A stretch of 64,000 bases of DNA from assembly GCF_004359965.1 (NCBI RefSeq), contig NZ_SMRQ01000002.1:1-64000 (forward strand), in the 5' to 3' direction. Below, in pieces: positions 50,354 to 61,149 of this stretch (position 1 is its first letter; the number at the start of each line of letters is the position of its first letter). Under the pieces are notes generated by a model. The model saw only the letters and a list, made by a program, of their open reading frames with translations. It did not search any database and was not told the origin of the DNA. The position numbers and the translations under genes are program-made. This DNA is from Cognatilysobacter segetis (GTDB lineage Bacteria > Pseudomonadota > Gammaproteobacteria > Xanthomonadales > Xanthomonadaceae).

Positions 50354-51806
50354 CGCGCTCGTCGCAGCTCGCCACGTCCGCGACGGGCGACGGCGCCTGG
50401 GCCGGCACTTCGGCCGGCACTGCGACTTCGGTATGCGCGGCAGGCAGCATGCGCGCTTTCCGCCAGCCGCCCAGCATGTAGTACGCGGCCGAACCGAGCA
50501 TCGCCACGACGGCGCTCACCGGGAAGCTCCACCAGATCGCATCGGCGCCGATGCGTGCCTGCAGCAGCGAAGCGAACGGCACGCGCACGCCCCACAGCGC
50601 GATGCCGAGGATGATCAGCGGCGGGATCACCGCGCCCGTCGCGCGCACGACGCCCGAGAGTACGAACGTGACGCCGAAGAACAGGAACGAGGTGACGACG
50701 ATCGGGGTGAGGTGGACCGCGATGGCCAGCGCCGGGCTCGCGTCCGGCAGGAACAGCGACAGCGTGGTGCGGTCGAACAGGATCAGCGGCACGATGAGCG
50801 CGCCGGTCATGAGGAAGTTGAACAGCACGCCGGCCTTGGCGGTCGAATGCACGCGGTCCCATCGCTGCGCGCCGACGTTCTGCGCGGCCATCGACGAGCA
50901 GGCCGCGCCGATCGCCATCGCCGGCATCTGCACGTAGGTCCACAGCTGCAGCGACGCGCCGTACGCGGCCGTGGTGTCGACCCCGTGCTTGTTGACCATC
51001 GTGATCATGGCGAGCATCGCGAACGAGATCAGCATCATCTGCAGTCCGATCGGAATGCCCTTGACGATCAGCGACTTCAGCACCGCGAGGTTCGGGCGGT
51101 AGAGGTGACGCTCGTGGCGGGTGATCCACAGCCGGTGCTTGCGATGGCGCAGCCACAGCAGCAGCGCCGCGAGACTGACCGCGTTGGCGATCAACGTGGC
51201 GGTGGCGGCGCCGGCGATGCCCATGCGCGGGAACGGGCCGAGGCCGAACAGCAGCACCGGGTTGAAGCCGATGTCGAGCACCACCGTGAGCAGCAGGAAC
51301 AGGAACGGCGTGCGTGTGTCGCCCGAGCCGCGCAGGATCGCGGTGATGAAGGTGAAGGCATACAGGAACGGCAGCGCCAGGAAGATGATCCGCAGGTAGG
51401 CCTCGGCGAAGGGCAGGGCCGCCGCGGGCGTGTCCATCCAGGCCAGCAGGTGGCGCGAGAACGGAAGGCCGAACGCCGCGATCACGATCGACAGGCCGAT
51501 GAAGAACGTCGCGCTGGTGCCGATCACGCAGCGCGCGCGGTCGAGGTCGTCGCGACCGATCGCCTGAGCGACGAGGATGCTCGCGGCCATGCCGATGCCG
51601 AACACCGCGCCCAGCAGCAGGAACATCACGTTGTTGGCATTGGCGGTCGCCGTAAGCGCCTGTTCGCCGAGGAAGCGGCCGACCCAGACCGCGTTGACCG
51701 AGCCGTTGAGCGACTGCAGCACGTTGCCGCCGAGGATCGGCAGCGCGAAGCGGAACAGCGTGGGCGCGATGGCGCCCTGCGTGAGGTCGTGTCGGGTTCC
51801 GGCCAT
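50331..51806 (-). CDS. MATE-family multidrug efflux transporter
   Basis: A 491-residue inner-membrane transporter with 12 helices in two homologous halves (QGAIAPTLFRFALPILGGNV and PNLAVLKSLIVKGIPIGLQM). This family exports cationic drugs with sodium or protons. The start at 51806 follows GGAGG at the right spacing; an ATG seven codons earlier is weaker. It overlaps the 3' end of the convergent UvrA2 gene by 23 bases. The pairing of a UvrA-like protein and a drug exporter is compatible with a shared resistance role, though they are convergent. Confidence 0.9.
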   Translation of the reverse strand: MAGTRHDLTQGAIAPTLFRFALPILGGNVLQSLNGSVNAVWVGRFLGEQALTATANANNVMFLLLGAVFGIGMAASILVAQAIGRDDLDRARCVIGTSATFFIGLSIVIAAFGLPFSRHLLAWMDTPAAALPFAEAYLRIIFLALPFLYAFTFITAILRGSGDTRTPFLFLLLTVVLDIGFNPVLLFGLGPFPRMGIAGAATATLIANAVSLAALLLWLRHRKHRLWITRHERHLYRPNLAVLKSLIVKGIPIGLQMMLISFAMLAMITMVNKHGVDTTAAYGASLQLWTYVQMPAMAIGAACSSMAAQNVGAQRWDRVHSTAKAGVLFNFLMTGALIVPLILFDRTTLSLFLPDASPALAIAVHLTPIVVTSFLFFGVTFVLSGVVRATGAVIPPLIILGIALWGVRVPFASLLQARIGADAIWWSFPVSAVVAMLGSAAYYMLGGWRKARMLPAAHTEVAVPAEVPAQAPSPVADVASCDERATGVGGP

Positions 51807-51878
51807 GCCTGCCTCCGATGCGGGCATGCAGGCTACGCGCCGTCGCGTGGACGTCGCGGCAGCGGTTCGGCCGTCAGG

Positions 51879-52175
51879 TCAGATCGCCGCCGGCGGCGTA
51901 CACAGGGTGGCGACGTCCGGCCCGAGCAATAGCGCGACTTCGCCGAGCCCCACGGTCGCGAAGCGATGGCGATCGATCTGGGCGAGCAGTTCGCGCCATG
52001 TCGCCGAGCGTCGCGGGTCCACGTCGATGTGGCCCCTGAAGGTGAGCGGGCCATGCGCGCGGATGGCGTCGGGCACGGGCGCCTCGCCCGATGGAACGAA
52101 CAGCATCGTGCCGTCGCGGCAGGCGTAAACGGCGAGCGGGGTCGAGGTCGTTCCGTCGCGGGGATCAGTGCCCAT
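51879..52175 (-). CDS. Unknown 98-residue protein coupled to the Crp/Fnr gene
   Basis: I do not recognise this protein. It is 98 residues, soluble, and starts MGTDPRDGTTSTPLAVYACR, with VPSGEAPVPDAIRAHGPL and HRFATVGLGEVALLLGPD later. No signal or membrane helix is seen. It starts inside the last 11 bases of the upstream Crp/Fnr gene in another frame, so translation would be coupled. The overlap and clean reading frame support a gene; a lack of a known relative keeps confidence moderate. Confidence 0.6.
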   Translation of the reverse strand: MGTDPRDGTTSTPLAVYACRDGTMLFVPSGEAPVPDAIRAHGPLTFRGHIDVDPRRSATWRELLAQIDRHRFATVGLGEVALLLGPDVATLCTPPAAI

Positions 52176-52890
52176 GCGGTTTGAGCAGCCGATCGTATTC
52201 GGCGCGCACCACCGCGTAACACTCGCAGCTCTGCCGTTCCAGCCCCTTGCGATCGACGATCCAGATCCGACCGCGCGAATAGCGGATCAGACCCATCTCC
52301 TGCAGCCGCCCGGCCGCCTCGGTGACGCCTTCGCGCCGCACGCCCAGCCGCGTCGCGATCATTTCCTGCGTGACCGGCAGCTCGTCGGAGCCGATGCGGT
52401 CGTGGCAGAGCAGCAGCCAGCGGCAGACCTGCCGCTCGACCGAATGGTGCCGGTTGCACACCGCGGTCTGCGCCATCTGCGCGAGCAGGACGTGGAAATA
52501 GCGCATTGCCATGAACTGGAAATGCTCGCCGCGCCGGAACTCGCGATCGGCGACTTCGGCGCGCAACGCGAGCGCTTCGCCCGGCACCTGCACGACCGCG
52601 CTCGACGGGGTGCTCACGGCATCGGTGAGTACCGCGGTACCGACCAGCCCTTCGCGGCCGATCATCGCGATCTCGGTGCTGTCGCCGTTCTGCGACGTGT
52701 ACATCATCGACACCACGCCGGTGCGCAGGAAGTACATCCAGGTCTGCGGAGCACCGGCTTCGTACAGCACGCGGCCCGGGCGCAGTTCAACGACCTGCAG
52801 TTCCGGGCGCAAACGGTCGCACTCTTCTTCCGAGAGTGTTTCGAGCAGCCCGTTGCGGGCCTTCCATTCTGTCTTCGTTGCTGTCGACAC
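52165..52890 (-). CDS. Crp/Fnr-family transcriptional regulator
   Basis: A 241-residue regulator with an N-terminal cyclic-nucleotide-binding-type beta-roll (LRPGRVLYEAGAPQTWMYFL, GDSTEIAMIGREGLVGTAVL) and a C-terminal helix-turn-helix (VTQEMIATRLGVRREGVTEAAGRLQEMGLI). The roll lacks the usual cAMP-contact pattern, so the ligand is unknown, and it is not the Xanthomonas Clp regulator, whose sequence differs. It heads a transcript that includes the small gene at 51879. Confidence 0.9.
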   Translation of the reverse strand: MSTATKTEWKARNGLLETLSEEECDRLRPELQVVELRPGRVLYEAGAPQTWMYFLRTGVVSMMYTSQNGDSTEIAMIGREGLVGTAVLTDAVSTPSSAVVQVPGEALALRAEVADREFRRGEHFQFMAMRYFHVLLAQMAQTAVCNRHHSVERQVCRWLLLCHDRIGSDELPVTQEMIATRLGVRREGVTEAAGRLQEMGLIRYSRGRIWIVDRKGLERQSCECYAVVRAEYDRLLKPHGH

Positions 52891-53524
52891 GTGGTCTCCC
52901 CTGTTCAGGGAGATTTTCGGGGTAGCGCCGAAGGCGAGTATGTACGCCAGCGCACATAAGCGCGCCGCCGTCCGGCGGCACGTTCCAACCGCTGGCCGCG
53001 GACGCCGCGAGCAGCCGGTTGCGCGACGGGTTCGACGGAATCGGACGCGCGCTTCGTGCTTGACGTTAGCTGTTCCGGCGGCGCGCGACGCCGGGGCCGG
53101 TTCGCGACAAGCGCGACCGTGCCGCTCGCCGGCGCGAAAGTGGATTGACTGTCGAGCTGAACGCGCTTGCCTGCGACGCCGGCGCGATCCGTGTCGACGC
53201 GATTACCGTGGCGCGCCGCCGGCGCTCGCCCAGGCTGCAGTGCGGCGAGTGAGCGAGCTGGACGCGAGCTGCATACGCGGCCGCTGGTACACGCAGCATG
53301 CACCTCTTCGAACCGCTCACGTTGCGGCGTGTGGTCCCGCATGCGCGAACACGCAGGATTGCCGCGTGCGTAACGCAACGCCCCCTAGCCTGCACACGTT
53401 CCCGACGAGCGAAGGCGCGACAAGCGCCGGGGAACATCCGCGATCACCGAGAGACGGACGTCCTCGCGAGGATCACCAAGCGGGACGACGTTCCCGCCAC
53501 GAGCTGAAGAGCAGGAGACACGGC
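52891..53524. other. 634-base region without a clear gene, structured leader
   Basis: No supportable coding gene lies between the divergent Crp/Fnr gene and the KGG gene. Visible structure: a hairpin GCCGCCG-TC-CGGCGGC at 52964-52979 and a nested hairpin at 53398-53435 (outer GTTCCC with GGGAAC, inner GGCGC with GCGCC). The region must hold at least two promoters and may code for a small RNA. Confidence 0.4.
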
Positions 53525-53920
53525 ATGGCCAACAATAATAACCAGGGCGGCAACAACGGCGGCGGATTCGGCAGCATGGATCCGCAGAAGCAGCGCGAGA
53601 TCGCATCGATGGGCGGCCGCGCCGCGCACGAAAGCGGCAACGCCCACGAGTTCGACTCGCGCGAGGCACGCGAGGCAGGCCGCAAGGGAGGCGAGGAAGT
53701 CAGCCGCGATCGCGAGCACATGGCCGAGATCGGGCGCATGGGCGGCGAAGCGTCGAACGGTGGCGGCAACCAGGGCGGCCGCGGCGGCAACCAGGGTGGC
53801 GGCAACCAGGGCGGCGGGTTCCAGTCGATGGATCGCGAGGAACAGCGCGAGATATCGCGCAAGGGCGGCGAAGCGTCGCACGGCGGGGGTAACCAGGGCG
53901 GCCGCGGCGACGACCGCTAA
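53525..53920 (+). CDS. KGG-repeat stress-response protein
   Basis: A 131-residue hydrophilic protein rich in Gly, Asn, Gln and Glu. Four repeats of the KGG type are seen, with the Gly-Gly pairs at residues 29-31 (MGG), 54-56 (KGG), 72-74 (MGG) and 114-116 (KGG), each preceded by a charged helix such as DSREAREAGRKGG or DREEQREISRKGG. The rest is Gly/Asn/Gln spacer. This matches the general-stress GsiB/con-10 family, thought to protect against drying or salt. AGGAG before the ATG is a strong ribosome site. A clear terminator follows. Confidence 0.88.
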   Translation: MANNNNQGGNNGGGFGSMDPQKQREIASMGGRAAHESGNAHEFDSREAREAGRKGGEEVSRDREHMAEIGRMGGEASNGGGNQGGRGGNQGGGNQGGGFQSMDREEQREISRKGGEASHGGGNQGGRGDDR

Positions 53921-53934
53921 GCGGCACCCGAATG

Positions 53935-53962
53935 AAAAAGCCCCGCCGGAGCGGGGCTTTTT
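53935..53962. terminator. Bidirectional terminator
   Basis: AAAAAGCCCCGC, loop CGGA, GCGGGGCTTTTT. Perfect stem with T tracts on both strands, shared by the KGG gene and convergent gcvP. Confidence 0.95.
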
Positions 53963-53978
53963 CGTCAAGGGCTCGCCC

Positions 53979-56870
<2,892 letters not shown>

Positions 56871-56910
56871 GGCGGGCGTCTTGGCACGGCGGGATGCCGC
56901 GGGAAGGTGC

Positions 56911-57086
56911 CCCTCTGTCCTTTTGCCTGAGAGTTTGGAAGCGCGGGGGAGGATGCGCTTCTTGCCCCTTCGGCGCCGGCTCGCGGCCGGTCTCTCCAGA
57001 GTGTGTGCAGCCGGCGGTGTGGGGGCCTGAGCGATTCCGGGCGATTGCGCCTTCGGCAGCGGGTCGGGCCCGCTTCTCCCACCGGG
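56911..57086 (-). promoter_or_regulatory. Tandem glycine riboswitch of gcvP
   Basis: Two aptamers lie in the leader. The first (about 57018-57086, minus strand) contains GGTGGGAGAAGCGGG, TGCCGAAGGCGCAATCG and CGCTCAGGCCCCCACACC. The second (about 56911-57002) contains CTCTGGAGAGACC, GCGCCGAAGGGGCAAG and AACTCTCAGGCAAAAGGACA. These are the standard glycine-aptamer core blocks. A further hairpin with GGCAC and GTGCC arms (56883-56911) lies between the second aptamer and the start codon and may be the expression platform. Glycine binding should turn gcvP on. Confidence 0.95.
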
Positions 57087-57171
57087 TGCTTCGGTGCCGA
57101 TTGTAGCCCGAGGGCTGGCCCCGGAGGCGGGCGGGCGCCTACGCTGGCGGCCGCTCATTGGGGGAGGGGCC

Positions 57172-57891
57172 ATGAAAAGAACCGGGACGCGGACGTTCGC
57201 CGCGCTGCTAGTGGCCGGAGGGGCGTGGGGGCAGGAATTCGAGGTGCCGGACGTCGTGGCGCCGCGGCTACCATCGCGGGCGGCGAGCGTCGAGGCATTC
57301 GTCCCGCGGGGCTGGGCGATCGAGACCCGGCTCGACGGTCCGGTCGATAACGACGCGCGCCCGGACGTGGTCCTGCTGCTGCGCGACCGAGATCCGAAGA
57401 ACATCGTGCGCAACGCCGGCCTCGGCGTGGACAGGCTGGACACCAACCCGCGCCTGCTCGTCGTGCTGGCGGCCGAGGCGGGCGGCTACCGACGGCTCGC
57501 GCAGTCGGACCAGGTGATCCGCCGAAACACGAATCCCGTGCTGAGCGATCCGCTGGAAGAAGGCGGCCTGTCACTCGAACGTCGCGTGTTGTCGGTGACC
57601 AGCGGCTTCTTCAGCAGCGCGGGCTCGTGGTCGATGGGCTCCACCACGCACAAATTCCGCTGGCAGGACGGCTGCATGCGCCTGATCGGCATCGACGAGC
57701 GCGACATCCAGCGCAATACCGGCGCGACGACCGACGTCAGCGTGAACCTGCTGACGGGCAAGGTGATCCGCAAGTCGGGCAGCATCGAGAACGACCGTAC
57801 CAACGTCCATCGTGGGACGTTCAAGCGTCGGGCACGCCTCTGCTTCGAAGACGCCCGTGACGGCGATTTTCCGGACGTGCCGTCCACCTGA
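57172..57891 (+). CDS. Secreted protein of unknown function
   Basis: A 239-residue protein with a short signal peptide ([11 protein letters not shown]) and then a mature chain. A stretch [20 protein letters not shown] then [15 protein letters not shown] has the acidic loop pattern of calcium-binding repeats of FG-GAP type, seen once. Later blocks [18 protein letters not shown] and [18 protein letters not shown] suggest a beta-rich end. I know similar unnamed proteins but no function. GGGGAGGGG precedes the ATG. It is divergent from gcvP and its 3' end lies three bases from the ABC-transporter stop. Confidence 0.75.
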   Translation: MKRTGTRTFAALLVAGGAWGQEFEVPDVVAPRLPSRAASVEAFVPRGWAIETRLDGPVDNDARPDVVLLLRDRDPKNIVRNAGLGVDRLDTNPRLLVVLAAEAGGYRRLAQSDQVIRRNTNPVLSDPLEEGGLSLERRVLSVTSGFFSSAGSWSMGSTTHKFRWQDGCMRLIGIDERDIQRNTGATTDVSVNLLTGKVIRKSGSIENDRTNVHRGTFKRRARLCFEDARDGDFPDVPST

Positions 57892-57894
57892 CCC

Positions 57895-59697
57895 TCAGGC
57901 GGACGCCGCCTCGTCCGCCACCTGCAACTGCAGCTGCCACAGCTGCGCGTAATGCCCGAGGCTGGCGATGAGCTCCTCGTGCGTGCCCTGTTCGACGATG
58001 CGACCGGCGTCCATCACGAGGATGCGGTCGGCATTCATCACCGTCGACAGGCGGTGCGCGATGACCAGGGTGGTGCGGCCCTCGGCGATGCGTTCCAGCT
58101 CGGCCTGGATCGCTTTTTCCGAGCGCGAGTCGAGCGCCGATGTCGCCTCGTCGAAGATCATGATCGCGGGGTTCTTGAGCAGTGCGCGCGCGATGGCCAC
58201 GCGTTGCTTTTCGCCGCCCGAGAGCTTCAGGCCGCGTTCGCCGACTTCGGTCTCGTACCCGTCGGGCATCGCCGCGATGTACTCGTGGATGTGCGCGGCC
58301 TTCGCGGCGGCCTCGACCTCGTCACGGCTCGCTTCGGGGCGGCCGTACAGGATGTTGTAGTAGATCGTGTCGTTGAACAGCACGGTGTCCTGCGGCACGG
58401 TCGCGATCGCCGCGCGAACCGAGCCTTGGGTCAGGTCGCGCAGGTCATGGCCGTCGATGGTGATGCGGCCGCCGTCGGGATCGTAGAAGCGGTAGAGCAG
58501 GCGCGCCAGCGTCGACTTGCCCGAGCCGGAATGCCCGACCACGGCCACCGTCTGTCCGGGCCGGATCTCGAAGCTCACGCCTTTCAGGATGTCGCGGCGC
58601 GGGTCGTAGGCGAACCGCACGTCCTCGAAACGCACGTGCGCCCGGCGGGTCTTCAGCGGGGTCGCACCCGGCCGGTCCTGCACGTCGAGCTTCTGGTCGA
58701 GCAGGCCGACCAGGCGTTCCATGTTGGTGAAGGCCTGCTTGATCTCGCGATACATCATGCCGAGGTAGTTCAGCGGCGCCGCCAGCTGCAGCAGGTAGGC
58801 GTTCACGAGCACGAGATCGCCGATCGTGAACCGGCCCGCGACCACCCCTGCCGATGCGCGCCACATCAGCGCGGTCACGCCGAGCGACACGATCATCGTC
58901 TGGCCGACATTGAGCACGGCGAGCGATTTCAGGCTCATCACCGTGGCTTCCTCGACCGTCCGGAGGTTCGCGTCGTAGCGGCTGGCCTCGTGCTCCTCGT
59001 TGTTGAAGTACTTCACCGTCTCGTAGTTGAGCAGCGAATCGACCGCGCGCGCGTTCGCCTTCGTGTCGGCTTCCACCTTCGCGCGGTAGTAGCGGGTGCG
59101 CCACTCCGTGACCGCGAACGTCCAGCCGATGTAGCCGGCCAGCGTGAGCAGGGTGATCACGCCGAACGACCATCCGTAGTGGATGACCAGGAACCCGGTG
59201 ACCAGCGTAACCTCGAGGATCGTCGGGATGATCGTGTAGATCGTCCAGTCGAGCAGGTCGGTGATCGCCGTGCCGCCGCGCTCGACGTCGCGCGATACGC
59301 CGCCGGTGCGGCGCGAAAGGTGGAACTTCAGGCTGAGCGCGTGCAGGTGCCGGAACACCTTGAGCGTGACCTCCCGCGCGGTTCGCGCCATGACGCGGGC
59401 GAACACGACCTGCCGCAGCTCGGTGAAGAAGTTCACGCCCACGCGCGCGGCGCCGTAGGCCAGCAGCAGCGCCACCGGGAGCACGCGCAGGCTGGCCTGG
59501 ATGTCCAGCGAATCGACGATCCGCTTGAGCATCATCGGGACCGTGAGGCCGAGCAGCTTCGCCACGAACAGGCAGGCCACGGCGATGACGATGCGCGCGA
59601 CGTGCGGCTTCAGGTACGGCAACAGCGCGCGGAGGATGCCGAAGTCGCTGCGCTGCGTGCCGCGCGCAGCGACGCTCAGGGGATCGGGGGAGGCCAT
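57895..59697 (-). CDS. Atm1/HMT1-like ABC half-exporter
   Basis: A 600-residue half-transporter: six membrane helices followed by an ATPase. The family stretch NYETVKYFNNEEHEASRYD is typical of Atm1-type exporters, which move glutathione-linked or metal-thiol compounds out of the cytoplasm. ATPase motifs: GHSGSGKST, QDTVLFNDTIYYNILYGRP, LSGGEKQRVAIARALL, IMIFDEATSALD. Glutathione reductase is encoded at 13.5 kb. The ATG at 59697 (MASPDPLSV) fits best; an upstream start would add an arginine-rich stretch unlike a membrane protein. Confidence 0.92.
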   Translation of the reverse strand: MASPDPLSVAARGTQRSDFGILRALLPYLKPHVARIVIAVACLFVAKLLGLTVPMMLKRIVDSLDIQASLRVLPVALLLAYGAARVGVNFFTELRQVVFARVMARTAREVTLKVFRHLHALSLKFHLSRRTGGVSRDVERGGTAITDLLDWTIYTIIPTILEVTLVTGFLVIHYGWSFGVITLLTLAGYIGWTFAVTEWRTRYYRAKVEADTKANARAVDSLLNYETVKYFNNEEHEASRYDANLRTVEEATVMSLKSLAVLNVGQTMIVSLGVTALMWRASAGVVAGRFTIGDLVLVNAYLLQLAAPLNYLGMMYREIKQAFTNMERLVGLLDQKLDVQDRPGATPLKTRRAHVRFEDVRFAYDPRRDILKGVSFEIRPGQTVAVVGHSGSGKSTLARLLYRFYDPDGGRITIDGHDLRDLTQGSVRAAIATVPQDTVLFNDTIYYNILYGRPEASRDEVEAAAKAAHIHEYIAAMPDGYETEVGERGLKLSGGEKQRVAIARALLKNPAIMIFDEATSALDSRSEKAIQAELERIAEGRTTLVIAHRLSTVMNADRILVMDAGRIVEQGTHEELIASLGHYAQLWQLQLQVADEAASA

Positions 59698-59858
59698 GGG
59701 GGCAACGTAAGGCCGCCGCCGGCCACGAACAACCCGCCCGCGGCCGATGGCGCGTTCCAGTGGTGGGCACGCGACGCCCACGGCCGCTGCAACGCGCTGC
59801 CGCGCCCGTGATGCCCTGCCGCGCGTTTACCCTAGTGCGCCCCGCCGCGGCCCGATCC

Positions 59859-61112
59859 ATGACGCCGACTCTCCGCCCGACGACGCGCCGCCTGGCCCTG
59901 CTGCTGGGCGGGCTGGCCATGTTCGGGCCGTTCTCGATCGACACCATCTTCCCGGCATTCCCGTCGATCGGCGCGCAACTCGGTGCCGACCCGGTGGCGA
60001 TGCAGCAGACCATCAGCGTCTACCTGGTCGCCTACGCGCTGATGAGCGTGGTGCACGGGCCGCTCTCCGATGCGATCGGCCGGCGACGCGTGATTCTCGG
60101 CGGCCTGCTGGTGTTCGCGGCCGCCTCGGCGGGCTGCGCGCTCGCCCGAGACCTGCCGACGCTGCTCGCGTTCCGCGCGCTGCAGGGCCTGTCCTCGGGC
60201 GTCGGCCTCATTGTCGGGCGCGCGGTGATCCGCGATGTGCTGCAGGGCCACGACGCGCAACGGCTGATGAGCCAGGTCTCGATGATCTTCGGCATCGCAC
60301 CGGCGATCGCGCCCATCATCGGCGGCTGGCTGCTGGGCTGGAGCCGCTGGCCGATGATCTTCTGGTTCCTGGTCGCGTTCGCGCTCGTGCTGGTCGTCGC
60401 GACGTGGCTGGTGCTGCCGGAAACCCATCCGCCGGCCTCGCGCCTGCCGCTCGCCGCGCGGTCGCTCGTGCGGGATTACGCGGCCATCTTCGTGAACCCG
60501 CGCTTCCAGCGCCTCGCCGCCGCGGCCTCGTTCAATTTCGGCGCGCTGTTCCTCTACATCGCGTCGGCGCCGGTGTTCGTGCTGGAGATGCTGCGCCTGC
60601 ACGGCCGTCATCTCGACGAGACACAGTTCGCCTGGTTCTTCGTCCCCACGATCGGCGGCATGATCGTCGGTGCGTTCGTGTCCGGCCGCGCGGCGGGCCG
60701 CATGAGCGGCGACCGGCTGGTGCGCATCGGTTTCGCCGCGAGTGCGATCGCGATGGCCTACGACGTCGTCTACAACCTGCTCGTACCTGTGCCTGCGGTG
60801 CCGTGGGCGGTCCTGCCGATGAGCCTGCACGCCTTCGGCATCGCGCTGGTGTTCCCGGTTCTCACGCTCGCGATCCTCGACATGTACCCGCGCCAGCGCG
60901 GTTCCGCCTCGTCGCTGCAGGCGTTCACCAGCCTGGTGATGAATGCGCTGATCGCCGGCGCGCTGTCGCCGCTCATTTCGCACGACGCGCGCTGGCTCGC
61001 GTTCGCGGCCGCCGCGATGACGCTCGTGGCGTTCGCGTTCTGGCGATGGGAGGCGGGCTCGGCACAGTGCGAGTCGCTGCGCTCCGACGGCGCCGACCTC
61101 CCGCCGACCTGA
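59859..61112 (+). CDS. Bcr/CflA-type drug efflux MFS transporter
   Basis: A 417-residue major-facilitator exporter with 12 helices. Family stretches are DTIFPAFPSIGAQLG, GPLSDAIGRRRVILGG (the loop between helices 2 and 3), ALQGLSSGVGLIVGRAVIRD and GGMIVGAFVSGR. Members export bicyclomycin, chloramphenicol or sulfonamides. The ATG at 59859 gives MTPTLRPTTRR; an ATG at 59811 is possible. It is divergent from the ABC exporter and followed by a GC-rich hairpin. Confidence 0.92.
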   Translation: MTPTLRPTTRRLALLLGGLAMFGPFSIDTIFPAFPSIGAQLGADPVAMQQTISVYLVAYALMSVVHGPLSDAIGRRRVILGGLLVFAAASAGCALARDLPTLLAFRALQGLSSGVGLIVGRAVIRDVLQGHDAQRLMSQVSMIFGIAPAIAPIIGGWLLGWSRWPMIFWFLVAFALVLVVATWLVLPETHPPASRLPLAARSLVRDYAAIFVNPRFQRLAAAASFNFGALFLYIASAPVFVLEMLRLHGRHLDETQFAWFFVPTIGGMIVGAFVSGRAAGRMSGDRLVRIGFAASAIAMAYDVVYNLLVPVPAVPWAVLPMSLHAFGIALVFPVLTLAILDMYPRQRGSASSLQAFTSLVMNALIAGALSPLISHDARWLAFAAAAMTLVAFAFWRWEAGSAQCESLRSDGADLPPT

Positions 61113-61118
61113 TGCGAA

Positions 61119-61143
61119 GAGGGCCGGCATTGCGCCGGCCCTC
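61119..61143. terminator. Hairpin between convergent genes
   Basis: GAGGGCCGGC, loop ATTGC, GCCGGCCCTC. No T tract on either strand, so termination is only inferred from position. Confidence 0.5.
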
Positions 61144-61149
61144 GGGGTG

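Noticed and set aside
53760-53830. Short repeated units in the KGG gene that could suggest a CRISPR or tandem repeat
   Set aside because: They are codons for Gly/Asn/Gln spacers in frame and have no spacer-repeat structure.
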